Below, one piece after another: positions 1-6,316 of a stretch of DNA of 9,566 nucleotides (the stretch's first letter is position 1; the number at the start of each line of letters is the position of its first letter). The notes under the pieces are model-generated. The model worked only from the letters and a program-made list of their open reading frames with translations. It ran no database searches and was not told the DNA's origin. The position numbers were made by a program, and so were the translations under genes. The stretch comes from Halothece sp. MAG (GTDB lineage: Bacteria; Cyanobacteriota; Cyanobacteriia; Cyanobacteriales; Rubidibacteraceae), in the NCBI GenBank assembly GCA_018610095.1, contig JAHEOB010000082.1, forward strand, positions 1 to 9,566. Direction: 5' to 3'.

Positions 1-106
1 AGAACAATCTGCACTTCATCAATATCCCCAAAACATGCTAAACCTTTGTGTTCAAAACGAAACCTATGTTCATTTTAATAAGCTTGTTAAAATGTCGTCA
101 GGGTAA
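1..106. other. Left-edge stretch with no supportable gene
   Basis: All three forward frames meet a stop by position 106 (TAA at 38-40, 76-78 and 104-106), so nothing here continues cleanly into the transporter-like tail that follows. On the reverse strand one frame is open from about position 86 to the window edge and reads like protein (EHKGLACFGDIDEVQ), but it has no start codon and I do not recognise it. It could be the end of another gene or of a mobile element lying outside the window. Confidence 0.4.
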
Positions 107-262
107 ACGTATTGCTTACCAATTTTGCGACAAATCCCACTACAAGTAGCACGTTGGTTAGCAGAAACAGCTACCGAATATAAGTGGTCTGCTTTGGGAT
201 ATTTGATAATCATTTTTGTACTCTTACCAGCCCTTAGTTTTGGATTAATGAGTCGCTTTTAA
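107..262 (+). pseudogene. C-terminal remnant of a membrane transporter (possibly Na/Pi cotransporter family)
   Basis: This frame is open from just after a TAA at 104-106 to TAA at 260-262, giving 51 residues. It has no ATG and no ribosome-binding site. The translation is an amphipathic stretch (VARWLAETATEYKWSALGY) followed by one hydrophobic segment (LIIIFVLLPALSFGL) and a short SRF tail. This resembles the last membrane helix of a polytopic carrier; from memory, the WLAE...ALGY pattern recalls the C-terminus of cyanobacterial sodium/phosphate cotransporters. The same frame upstream of the stop shows no transporter-like sequence, so I infer a decayed or interrupted gene rather than a live one. 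A very small independent protein starting at TTG 125 cannot be excluded. Confidence 0.4.
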
Positions 263-302
263 TTTCCATTTCAAGTAAAAGTGATGGTTTGATCAAGTTA
301 GC

Positions 303-310
303 GCGATCGC
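303..310. repeat. HIP1 octamer GCGATCGC (first of nine copies)
   Basis: Full copies start at 303, 777, 1478, 2600, 4530, 6198, 6393, 7213 and 8961. Those at 303, 1478, 2600, 4530 and 7213 are extended to the 12-base palindrome GCGCGATCGCGC. Only the copy at 303 is intergenic; the rest lie inside genes, often as in-frame Ala-Ile-Ala or Arg-Asp-Arg codons. By chance about one copy per 65 kb would be expected. HIP1 over-representation is characteristic of many cyanobacteria, and here it is the clearest composition-based sign of the host. Confidence 0.95.
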
Positions 311-337
311 GCTTTTAACCAGCGATGACTCATTGTC

Positions 338-1162
338 ATGAAAATCTCTAGTTCAATATTGCAGCAGATTAGGAACTATGATAACTTAGCTAATATGCAA
401 GATGAAGATGACCTCACCCTACTAGAAACCGACGACGCTGACTTCTCCGAAGAAAGCCCTCTTGATGAAATGGAGTCAGCAGAGGCAGATAGTGCCCCTT
501 CTTTTGATCCTGAAGAAATGTTGCCCTTGCTGGAGGCAAGTGAGCCTTCACAACGCATGCTTGCTGCTCGTGCCTTTTGTGATTTAGAGGATGAGCGGGC
601 AGTTCCCTCTTTAATTAATTTATTACAAGAGGTTTGTCCTTTAATTCGTGTCAGTGCAGCTTATGCTTTGGGGCGTAATCCTCATTCTGATGCCGTAGAA
701 CCCTTAATTCAACAACTGCAGACTGACTGGAATGGTTATGTTCGTAAAGGGATTGTTTGGGCGTTAGGGAATTGTCGCGATCGCCGTTGTATTTCGCCAC
801 TACTAGAAGCCCTTGCCAATGATATTCCAGCGGTACGGTTATGGGCAGCAAGTTCCTTAACTCATGTCGGTAAATTGAATGATGAAGATATTATTCCAGC
901 CATTGCCCCCATTATTGAAGGATTAAGGGCAGATAGTGTCCCGGCAGTACGCAGTAATTGTGCTTGGACGTTAGGGCAACTTTGCGCGGAATTGCCCTCA
1001 AATGTGGTTTATGCCACGGCTGTGGATGCCTTGATTGAAACTTATGTGGAAGATGAGGATTTTGGGGTTAAAGAAGATGCGAAATCCTCTTTGCTGAAAT
1101 TAGGGGATACCCGAGGATTGCAAATGATTGAAGAGGTGGAAGAAGAAGGGTTAATTGGTTAA
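338..1162 (+). CDS. HEAT-repeat protein (PBS-lyase-like repeats)
   Basis: This 274-residue protein has an acidic, disordered-looking N-terminus (residues 21-60, rich in Asp, Glu and Ser) followed by about five helical HEAT-like repeats from residue 60 to 255. Repeat signatures include RMLAARAFCDLEDERAVPSL, IRVSAAYALGR, VRKGIVWALGNCRDRRCISP and VRSNCAWTLGQL. HEAT repeats form a curved scaffold for protein binding. In cyanobacteria, related repeats occur in phycobilin lyases and in many uncharacterised proteins, and nothing here indicates lyase catalysis. The start is uncertain: ATG 338 has no convincing Shine-Dalgarno. ATG 395 (residue 20, MQDEDDLTLLE) begins exactly at the acidic segment and is a credible alternative giving 255 residues. 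The last residues are again Glu-rich (IEEVEEEG). The gene converges on the MFS gene with only 8 bases between stops. The partner protein is unknown. Confidence 0.85.
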   Translation: MKISSSILQQIRNYDNLANMQDEDDLTLLETDDADFSEESPLDEMESAEADSAPSFDPEEMLPLLEASEPSQRMLAARAFCDLEDERAVPSLINLLQEVCPLIRVSAAYALGRNPHSDAVEPLIQQLQTDWNGYVRKGIVWALGNCRDRRCISPLLEALANDIPAVRLWAASSLTHVGKLNDEDIIPAIAPIIEGLRADSVPAVRSNCAWTLGQLCAELPSNVVYATAVDALIETYVEDEDFGVKEDAKSSLLKLGDTRGLQMIEEVEEEGLIG

Positions 1163-1170
1163 TAGGGAAA

Positions 1171-2412
1171 TTATTGTTTAATAGCATAGACATCTTGTTC
1201 TTGCCCGATCGCGAAGCGCAGGGAATGACCAAGGTTTTTACTGGATCGGGTAATAAATATCATTAGGGCAAAGGTAGCTAACCCAACGCCTAATACAAAT
1301 AAACGACGATAGCCTAAGACATCTGCAAAATAACCTAATCCGGGACCAGCTAAGGCAATTCCTAGATCAAAGCCACCGATGGATAGAGCGTAAATTTGGC
1401 CTCGTTCACTATTGATGGATCGATCTGACATCAGGGCAATCATCATGGGAATTAATGTGCCACCCCCCGCTCCTTGCGCGATCGCGCCGATTAAGAATTG
1501 TTCTGGGGTATTAGCCGTTGCCAAAATTGACATGGAAACTGTATAGAGGGTCAAACTCATGGTAATAAAGACCCCTCGACCATAGTGATCGGAAGCTCGT
1601 CCCACAATCATTCGCATGGTAAAACTGGCGATGGCAGAGGTGGTATAGTATAACCCAGGATTCAAACCTAATTCTAAGGATCGGATATATAAGGGGAGAA
1701 AGGTAGTTAAGGTACCAAAGACTAATCCGATGACAAATAGAACCATGGTGGGAGTACGAACCCGAGGACTCCTTAGTAGTTGGAAAATGGTTTGTTGGGA
1801 GGGAGTGTCACTCTCATCTTGCGACTGATTTTCCCAGTCTCTGGTTTCAGTGATTTGGGAGGTAAATAAGAATGCCAGATAACCTGCGGTAGCAGAAACG
1901 AGAAATAAAACTTCATACCCCACACCTGCCTCTAAATAGCCTCCCAGGGCAGGTCCCAATGCCAATCCCAGCGGAACTACTAAACTCATATAGCCAATTA
2001 GTTCCCCTCGCTTGTCTGGGGGAGATAAATCCACCACTAAGGTACTATATGCCGTTGTAAAACCAGCGATACTAATCCCGTGAAAGGCACGAAATGCCAT
2101 TAACCAAGGAATGGAATCAACTAACAGATATCCTAGGGGGGCTGTTCCCACCACAAACGTGCCAATCATTGCTACTAATTTACGACTATGGCGATCCGAG
2201 AGTTTTCCCAATTGGGCGCGAGATAAGAGTAAGCCCACGGCAAAACTCCCCATTACCAGCCCCACTTGATGGTTATTTCCCCCCACTTCAACAATATATC
2301 CAGGTAAGGTGGGCAACAGAGTAGTTAAACTGAGCCAAAATAGTAAACCCGAGATTGCCAGAATAGCGAGACTCTTAATTTGGGATGGGGTAAGAGCCTG
2401 TAATAGTTTCAC
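1171..2412 (-). CDS. MFS transporter, DHA1-type efflux permease
   Basis: This 413-residue polytopic membrane protein has the layout of a 12-helix major facilitator. Motif A lies in the loop between helices 2 and 3 (GKLSDRHSRK, residues 69-78), and its counterpart GRASDHYGRG lies in the second half (271-280). A motif-C-like GLALGPALGGYL (149-160) in helix 5 is typical of proton-driven antiporters. A hydrophilic central loop spans about 188-220 (RDWENQSQDESD). Together these point to the drug:H+ antiporter branch of MFS in the plasma membrane, exporting a small molecule I cannot identify. The start is GTG at 2412-2410, with GGGAG eight bases upstream (2421-2425). It lies 63 bases after icd on the same strand. 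A TACAAT box on the minus strand at 2473-2468 could be a -10 element, but I see no good -35. It could be co-transcribed with icd or independent. Confidence 0.88.
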   Translation of the reverse strand: MKLLQALTPSQIKSLAILAISGLLFWLSLTTLLPTLPGYIVEVGGNNHQVGLVMGSFAVGLLLSRAQLGKLSDRHSRKLVAMIGTFVVGTAPLGYLLVDSIPWLMAFRAFHGISIAGFTTAYSTLVVDLSPPDKRGELIGYMSLVVPLGLALGPALGGYLEAGVGYEVLFLVSATAGYLAFLFTSQITETRDWENQSQDESDTPSQQTIFQLLRSPRVRTPTMVLFVIGLVFGTLTTFLPLYIRSLELGLNPGLYYTTSAIASFTMRMIVGRASDHYGRGVFITMSLTLYTVSMSILATANTPEQFLIGAIAQGAGGGTLIPMMIALMSDRSINSERGQIYALSIGGFDLGIALAGPGLGYFADVLGYRRLFVLGVGLATFALMIFITRSSKNLGHSLRFAIGQEQDVYAIKQ

Positions 2413-2475
2413 ACCAATCGCTCCCTGAAAGTTTTTTCTCCCCCAAACTTAACGATTCTTAATATTTATTGTAAT

Positions 2476-3918
2476 CTACTTGACGGCAGACTCATCAGAA
2501 AAATGATTAATGATGGCTTGGGCAAATTCGGAACATTTTAAGGGGGGATCAACAGGTTGACTCATCATGCGAGCTAAATCGTAGGTAACTTCTCCTTGCG
2601 CGATCGCGCCAGCAATCCCTTTTTCGATCAATTGGGCAGCTTCAAACCAACCCAAGTATTCTAATAACATCACTCCTGATAAAATTAGTGAACCAGGATT
2701 GACTCGATCTAACCCAGCGTGTTTGGGGGCAGTGCCATGAGTCGCTTCAAAAATAGCACACTGATCGCCAATATTAGCCCCCGGTCCCATGCCTAAACCA
2801 CCTACTAAGGCAGCAGCAGCATCTGATAAATAATCCCCATTGAGGTTCATGGTGGCAAGGATGGAATATTCCTCAGGGCGCGTTTGAATTTGCTGGAAAA
2901 TGTTATCAGCAATGCGATCATTCACCATGATTTTATGTTGCCATTGCCCATTGCCATGGGTTTCCCACAGCTTTTCTAAGACATCTTTCACTTCTTGGAT
3001 TAGTTCGTTGCGCCGTTGTGGGGTTAAATTATCCCATCCCGGTTCCACTAAACGGGCATTTTCTTCTAGGGTTAACTGGGGATGATTTTCTTGATTACTC
3101 AGAATCCAAGATTCCCGTTCCGTGACACATTCCTGGCGAAATTCTGAGATTGCTAATTCATATCCCCAATCTCGAAACGCCCCCTCAGTGTATTTCATAA
3201 TATTGCCTTTATGCACCAAGGTGACTTTTTGCTTGGAAGGGGGTAATTGCAAGGCATGTTTCATGGCACGGCGTACCAGTCGTTGCGAACCCGTTTTACT
3301 AATGGGTTTGATGCCAATGCCAGAGTCAAGGGGGATTTGTTTTTCTCCATGTTCGGGAGTATTGGGAATTAAATCTTTATTGAGGAAATCAATTAATTTG
3401 TTCGCGGTTTCTGTTCCTTGTTGCCATTCCACCCCCAGATAAATATCTTCGGTGTTTTCTCGATAAACAATGACATCTAATTTTTCCGGCGATTTATGGG
3501 GAGAGGGCGTTCCCGGATAATAGCGACAAGGGCGCACACAAGCATATAAATCATTGATTTGACGCAGGGCAACATTGAGAGACCGAATCCCGCCACCCAC
3601 AGGAGTGGTTAATGGCCCTTTAATCGCCACACCATACTCAGCAATGGCATTGAGGGTATCTTCCGGCAAATATTGAAACGTGCCATAGTGGTCACAGGCT
3701 TCATCCCCTGCATAAATTTTGAACCAATGGATGGTTTTCTGGTTGCCGTAGGCTTTTTGAACCGCTGCTTCTAAGACTTTTTGAGTGGCTGGCCAAATAT
3801 CAATGCCAGTTCCATCACCGCGAATGAAGGGAATAATGGGATCATCAGGAACGATAGGTTCCCCATCTTGAAAACGAATTTTCGTTCCCACACTGGGAGG
3901 GGTAATTTTGTCGTACAT
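2476..3918 (-). CDS. icd: NADP-dependent isocitrate dehydrogenase
   Basis: This cytosolic enzyme oxidatively decarboxylates isocitrate to 2-oxoglutarate with NADP+. In cyanobacteria it supplies the carbon skeleton for ammonium assimilation. The 480-residue chain matches cyanobacterial Icd, which is longer than the E. coli enzyme (416). Substrate residues are visible as S113, R119, R129 and R153, with catalytic Y160 (YRENTEDIY) and K237 ([12 protein letters not shown]). Metal ligands correspond to D338, D362 and D366 (LNGDYLSD). The NADP pocket has K399, V406, Y446 and R450, equivalent to E. coli K344, V351, Y391 and R395, with His400 where E. coli has Tyr345. The extra length is mainly an insertion at about 264-325. 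The start is ATG 3918 with only a weak purine stretch upstream. tsaB ends 63 bases upstream on the same strand, so this gap may hold its own promoter. I found no properly spaced NtcA site there. Confidence 0.97.
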   Translation of the reverse strand: MYDKITPPSVGTKIRFQDGEPIVPDDPIIPFIRGDGTGIDIWPATQKVLEAAVQKAYGNQKTIHWFKIYAGDEACDHYGTFQYLPEDTLNAIAEYGVAIKGPLTTPVGGGIRSLNVALRQINDLYACVRPCRYYPGTPSPHKSPEKLDVIVYRENTEDIYLGVEWQQGTETANKLIDFLNKDLIPNTPEHGEKQIPLDSGIGIKPISKTGSQRLVRRAMKHALQLPPSKQKVTLVHKGNIMKYTEGAFRDWGYELAISEFRQECVTERESWILSNQENHPQLTLEENARLVEPGWDNLTPQRRNELIQEVKDVLEKLWETHGNGQWQHKIMVNDRIADNIFQQIQTRPEEYSILATMNLNGDYLSDAAAALVGGLGMGPGANIGDQCAIFEATHGTAPKHAGLDRVNPGSLILSGVMLLEYLGWFEAAQLIEKGIAGAIAQGEVTYDLARMMSQPVDPPLKCSEFAQAIINHFSDESAVK

Positions 3919-3981
3919 TAAGCTCGCTTGATATTAACAGATAATCTCTAATCCTGCCACAGTAGGTTAGCAATGACAATC

Positions 3982-4614
3982 TTAAACCGGATGTTGTCCA
4001 TAAAATGGCTTCGCTTGCGCAAAAGAAGGACGTTCTCCCTGCTGCCATTGCTGATAGGCTAAATTTAAAAGACTCGTTGCGGTTTCTCCCAGTGGTACTT
4101 GTGAGCCATCAATCACTTGATAACTATGGCTTAATTGCTCTAAGGTAGCTTGCCAATCCGGTTGCGTCATGATGGTATCTGCTAAATAAGCAGTTAATCC
4201 CGAATCAGTTATCTGATAAATAGCAACAAAATATTGTTGACGACGGGCAGGAAGTTGGACCGCAATTAAGGAATCATGATGAAATTGATCAGGATAAGTT
4301 TGCCCTTGATGGTCCACGATCGCGGCTAAGGTAGAAATGGCAAACAAGGGAAGATTTAATTGTTGCGCTAGGGTACGAGCGGTTGCTACGCCAAAACGAG
4401 TTCCGGTAAAGCTACCAGGGCCTTTTGCCACTGCAATAAATTCCAAATCCCACCAACCTTGTGGCGGAAGAAACCCTTGTATTAACTCATGGAGATAAGT
4501 CGATAATTCCCGACCTAATTCCCAACTGCGCGATCGCGCTACTTGATCAAAATCACTCAACGCGATCCCTAATTGAGGACTTGTCGTATGTAAAGCAAGC
4601 CCATATGGCGTCAA
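3982..4614 (-). CDS. tsaB: tRNA t6A37 threonylcarbamoyltransferase complex subunit TsaB
   Basis: TsaB is the non-catalytic actin-like/ASKHA-fold partner of TsaD. With TsaE they transfer the threonylcarbamoyl group made by TsaC onto A37 of ANN-decoding tRNAs in the cytosol. The 210-residue length fits the family (about 200-235). The N-terminal strand GLALHTTSPQLGIAL (residues 5-19) and the signature KGPGSFTGTRFGVATART (64-81) identify it. The divergent C-terminal half (about 100-210) is typical of cyanobacterial members. The start is a TTG at 4614-4612. It is favoured because AAGGAGAG lies nine bases upstream, overlapping the stop of the 86-residue gene, and because the reading frame begins just before the conserved first strand. 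This arrangement suggests translational coupling. The C-terminus ends FYGQHPV, a usual type of ending. Confidence 0.93.
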   Translation of the reverse strand: MTPYGLALHTTSPQLGIALSDFDQVARSRSWELGRELSTYLHELIQGFLPPQGWWDLEFIAVAKGPGSFTGTRFGVATARTLAQQLNLPLFAISTLAAIVDHQGQTYPDQFHHDSLIAVQLPARRQQYFVAIYQITDSGLTAYLADTIMTQPDWQATLEQLSHSYQVIDGSQVPLGETATSLLNLAYQQWQQGERPSFAQAKPFYGQHPV

Positions 4615-4623
4615 GGCGTTTAT

Positions 4624-4631
4624 CTCTCCTT
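4624..4631 (-). promoter_or_regulatory. Ribosome-binding site that fixes the tsaB TTG start
   Basis: On the minus strand the sequence AAGGAGAG overlaps the TAA stop (4632-4630) of the upstream 86-residue gene and sits nine bases before TTG 4614. It is among the strongest Shine-Dalgarno matches in the window, and it supports both the unusual TTG start and coupled translation. Confidence 0.65.
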
Positions 4632-4890
4632 ATTCCTGACTATTGAATTCTTCTGTGGGAATAAAACATTCTGAAGGCAATAAAATGGGATTATCGGTTC
4701 TAAAAATGAGTTGTCCTCGATACGTTTCGCGGTTAATCACTACTCCTTCCATCTGTTCTGCCTTTTCTGGATAACTTTCATAACACTTTTGATAGATCTG
4801 CCAAGCGAGTTTGACCAAATCCACTTTCTTGGTATCAACCCACCAGGGAGAGACTTCAAATTCGGGAATCGATTTCGGTTGTTGCACCAT
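4630..4890 (-). CDS. Conserved-looking hypothetical protein (86 residues), upstream of tsaB
   Basis: I do not recognise a named family. The protein is soluble, with no signal peptide or membrane segment. It opens with a Pro/Glu-rich segment followed by SPWWVDTKKVDLVKLAWQIY (residues 14-33). A helical stretch rich in Tyr, Glu and Lys comes next (34-48), then a beta-rich part GVVINRETYRGQLIFRTDNP (49-68), and the tail is acidic. The pattern suggests a small alpha/beta protein and probably a cyanobacterial orphan family. It is the first gene of a coupled pair with tsaB: its stop overlaps the tsaB ribosome-binding site and only 15 bases separate the frames, so both proteins are probably made from one message. 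The ATG at 4890 has no clear Shine-Dalgarno. No function is assigned. Confidence 0.8.
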   Translation of the reverse strand: MVQQPKSIPEFEVSPWWVDTKKVDLVKLAWQIYQKCYESYPEKAEQMEGVVINRETYRGQLIFRTDNPILLPSECFIPTEEFNSQE

Positions 4891-4961
4891 TGTAAAAATG
4901 CAATTTTCACATAATCATCAATGAGCTTAACTGAGTTTTGGCATCAAATGCTACTCCAAGT

Positions 4962-4982
4962 TCAAATTTTTCCGAAATTTGA
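4962..4982. repeat. Inverted repeat upstream of the 86-residue gene and tsaB
   Basis: TCAAATTT (4962-4969) and AAATTTGA (4975-4982) form a perfect 8-base inverted repeat around a 5-base centre. It lies about 70 bases upstream of the ATG at 4890 and 45 bases past the psb27 hairpin. Symmetry and position fit an operator-like site or a weak AT-rich hairpin. The rest of the 4891-5027 gap shows no promoter I would defend. Confidence 0.35.
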
Positions 4983-5027
4983 TATGGCAGTTGCAATTGT
5001 TCTCAAGGTTAATTAGAGATAGGCAAC

Positions 5028-5056
5028 CCCTCATCATGGTTACAAGTTGATGAGGG
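5028..5056 (-). terminator. Hairpin 3' of psb27, probable terminator
   Basis: CCCTCATCA (5028-5036) and TGATGAGGG (5048-5056) give a perfect 9-bp stem with an 11-base loop, starting 15 bases after the psb27 stop. On the minus strand the stem is followed by GTTGCC rather than a U-run. Termination may therefore be weak, or the hairpin may mainly protect the mRNA 3' end. Confidence 0.5.
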
Positions 5057-5071
5057 AAATCTCACTAACAA

Positions 5072-5512
5072 TTACTCCACATTCTCTCGTCGTAGAGCGC
5101 GTTCCACTTGTTCAAATTCTTGGTAAACCCGATCTTTGACTTTATCAGGGATAGGACGATCTTCGTATGCTGACGTATAATAATTCGCTAAGGCATTGAG
5201 GGCGGTTCGCATGGTCGTAAAAGAGCGTAATCCCGCTACGCGATCATCCCGACGATAGCGTGCTGCATAATCATTAATTTGCTCACGAGCTTTTTTGCGG
5301 ATTTCTGTTCGATTGGGATCATCGGGTGGAAGTTCCAAGGTCGTACGTAGGGTCTCAATGACAGTTAGGGTATCTTCGCGATAGTTACCAGTTAAACCAG
5401 TATCTGCTCCACTGCATCCAGCTAAACCCGTTACACTGACAACTGCAACTAATGTTAAGGTTAGTAATCGCTTCAGCATTGATTTCATGGATATCGTTGT
5501 TTGTTGTGGCAC
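5072..5512 (-). CDS. psb27: Photosystem II assembly lipoprotein Psb27
   Basis: Psb27 is a lumenal lipoprotein that binds the CP43 side of immature photosystem II and keeps the site accessible while the manganese cluster is assembled or repaired. The precursor has a basic start (SMLKR), a hydrophobic core (residues 16-28) and the lipobox LAGC, with Cys33 as the expected lipidated residue. The mature four-helix domain carries the family pattern LTGNYREDTLTVIETLR (40-56), REQINDYAARYRRD (76-89) and GLRSFTTMRTALNALANYY (94-112). The length is normal. The start is ambiguous. GTG 5512 gives an eight-residue extension before ATG 5488 (MKSMLKRL), which looks like a more ordinary signal-peptide start; ATG 5479 is also possible. 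The gene diverges from the SodX-type peptidase gene, with 45 bases between them, and a hairpin follows its stop. Confidence 0.96.
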   Translation of the reverse strand: MPQQTTISMKSMLKRLLTLTLVAVVSVTGLAGCSGADTGLTGNYREDTLTVIETLRTTLELPPDDPNRTEIRKKAREQINDYAARYRRDDRVAGLRSFTTMRTALNALANYYTSAYEDRPIPDKVKDRVYQEFEQVERALRRENVE

Positions 5513-5557
5513 TTTCTGTAGCCAGATTTTACCATTTATTAATTTCGCTGACGCTGA

Positions 5558-5902
5558 ATGATACCTGAGATTAATTTTACAGAATTTTTACTATGGATTT
5601 TGGGAAGACGGAAGCGAGTTCGCGTTACAGGAAATTCCATGCTTCCTGTTCTCAAACCAGGAGAAGAAGTATTAATTGATCCCCAGTGTTATCAGAAGCA
5701 GTTTCCTCAAGTGGGAGATATTGTTGTTGCTCAACATCCCATGCAGCAAGACTTACAATTAATCAAACGCGTCACAGTTGTCTTAGACGATGGACATTGT
5801 TTTCTCCAAGGGGACAATCCCCAACAAAGCACTGATAGTCGGAGTTTTGGCATGATTCATTACCACGCCATTCTGGGGGGTGTTACGTCACGCTTTGCTT
5901 AA
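5558..5902 (+). CDS. sodX: SodX-type S26 signal-peptidase-like protease
   Basis: This is a small S26-family serine protease of 114 residues, matching the nickel-superoxide-dismutase maturation protease type, which removes the N-terminal propeptide of SodN so that the Ni hook is exposed. The signal-peptidase boxes are visible: the nucleophile in TGNSMLPVLKPGEEV (Ser27), GDIVVAQHP (53-61), the general base in LIKRV (Lys70), and the C-terminal box GDNPQQSTDSRSFG (85-98). A short hydrophobic patch (FTEFLLWIL, 7-15) may let it associate with membrane, but there is no long anchor. No sodN is adjacent, unlike the usual sodN-sodX pairing, so the substrate must be encoded elsewhere or be something else. 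The start at ATG 5558 lacks a strong ribosome-binding site. It diverges from psb27. Confidence 0.8.
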   Translation: MIPEINFTEFLLWILGRRKRVRVTGNSMLPVLKPGEEVLIDPQCYQKQFPQVGDIVVAQHPMQQDLQLIKRVTVVLDDGHCFLQGDNPQQSTDSRSFGMIHYHAILGGVTSRFA

Positions 5903-5932
5903 AGTGGTTTTGATTTCTCCATCATCAATCGC

Positions 5933-5961
5933 TTTTAAGATAATGGCGAAATTGCTATCAT
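5933..5961 (+). promoter_or_regulatory. Candidate sigma70-type promoter for petN
   Basis: TATCAT (5956-5961) matches the -10 consensus at five of six bases and lies 17 bases after TTTTAA (5933-5938), a poor -35 match. It ends 35 bases before the petN ATG, in the 94-base gap after the peptidase gene. Assignment rests on spacing and the -10 box alone. Confidence 0.35.
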
Positions 5962-5996
5962 ACGGTGAGTAGTGAATCGGTTATAACAAGAAAATT

Positions 5997-6086
5997 ATGG
6001 ATATTTTGACACTTGGTTGGGTTTCTTTTTTAGTACTCTTTACTTGGTCCATTGCGATGGTGGTTTGGGCACGTAGCGGATTCTAA
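5997..6086 (+). CDS. petN: Cytochrome b6f complex subunit PetN (subunit VIII)
   Basis: This tiny 29-residue protein consists almost entirely of one transmembrane helix (MDILTLGWVSFLVLF then TWSIAMVVWARSGF). That is the well-known PetN sequence pattern: the MDIL start, the GW..F.....WS...VVW core and the short basic-polar GF-type end. PetN sits at the periphery of the cytochrome b6f dimer in the thylakoid membrane and is needed for complex stability, and so for electron flow between photosystem II and photosystem I. The length is the usual 29. A weak AAGAAAA stretch precedes the ATG. A second small membrane-protein gene follows 11 bases downstream, probably on the same transcript. The gene is short enough to be missed by automatic gene calling. 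Confidence 0.95.
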   Translation: MDILTLGWVSFLVLFTWSIAMVVWARSGF

Positions 6087-6097
6087 AGAGGTGAATT

Positions 6098-6238
6098 GTG
6101 GAAGGAATGTCTCCCCTCAATTGGCTATTTCTGATTGCTTTAGCGCTACTGATTTTCGTCAGTGGTGGTATCCTTTATCTCACTGCAATGGAATGGCGCG
6201 ATCGCCGTCGTCGTAAACGCGATCAAAAAGGGAAATAA
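6098..6238 (+). CDS. Small single-pass membrane protein (46 residues) downstream of petN
   Basis: I do not recognise a named family. The translation from GTG 6098 starts VEGMSPLNW, continues into a hydrophobic helix of about 22 residues (LFLIALALLIFVSGGILYLT) and ends in a very basic tail (EWRDRRRRKRDQKGK). The topology is probably N-terminus out or lumenal with the tail in the cytoplasm, by the positive-inside rule. AGAGG (6087-6091) lies six bases upstream of GTG, which supports this start over ATG 6107, whose upstream purines are too close. The gene begins 11 bases after the petN stop, so it is probably co-transcribed. A strong hairpin follows. Possible roles include a b6f-associated or other thylakoid small subunit, but this is inference from position and topology only. 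A HIP1 site encodes part of the tail. Confidence 0.7.
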   Translation: MEGMSPLNWLFLIALALLIFVSGGILYLTAMEWRDRRRRKRDQKGK

Positions 6239-6262
6239 TGCTGGAAGGTTACATCGTTTACT

Positions 6263-6294
6263 GCTCCCGTCAAATTAACAACTCTGACGGGAGC
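6263..6294. terminator. Strong hairpin between convergent genes (petN unit and 138-residue gene)
   Basis: GCTCCCGTCA (6263-6272) and TGACGGGAGC (6285-6294) form a perfect 10-bp stem with a 12-base loop. On the plus strand it is followed by TTACCCTTTTCTC, a broken U-tract, so it most likely ends the petN transcript. On the minus strand there is no U-run, but it sits 22 bases past the end of the convergent gene and could serve both directions. Confidence 0.7.
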
Positions 6295-6316
6295 TTACCC
6301 TTTTCTCGGGGATAGC

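Noticed and set aside
376..851. Minus-strand open frames opposite the HEAT-repeat gene
   Set aside because: The Ser-rich translation of the first simply mirrors the Asp/Glu codons of the sense strand; the second is also antisense. Neither has a start signal.
2900..3442. Plus-strand open frames opposite icd (61 and 106 residues)
   Set aside because: They are antisense shadows of a strongly conserved enzyme gene, with low-complexity Ser/Cys-rich translations and no start signals.
3955..3982. NtcA-like GTC...TAC motif upstream of icd
   Set aside because: NtcA control of icd is known in cyanobacteria, so I looked for GTA-N8-TAC. The minus-strand GTC and TAC here are 10 bases apart and the first half-site is imperfect, so the spacing is wrong.
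6239..6316. 25-codon frame MLEGYIVYCSRQ... after the 46-residue gene
   Set aside because: It runs through the perfect 10-bp terminator hairpin, has no separate ribosome-binding site and no recognisable features.
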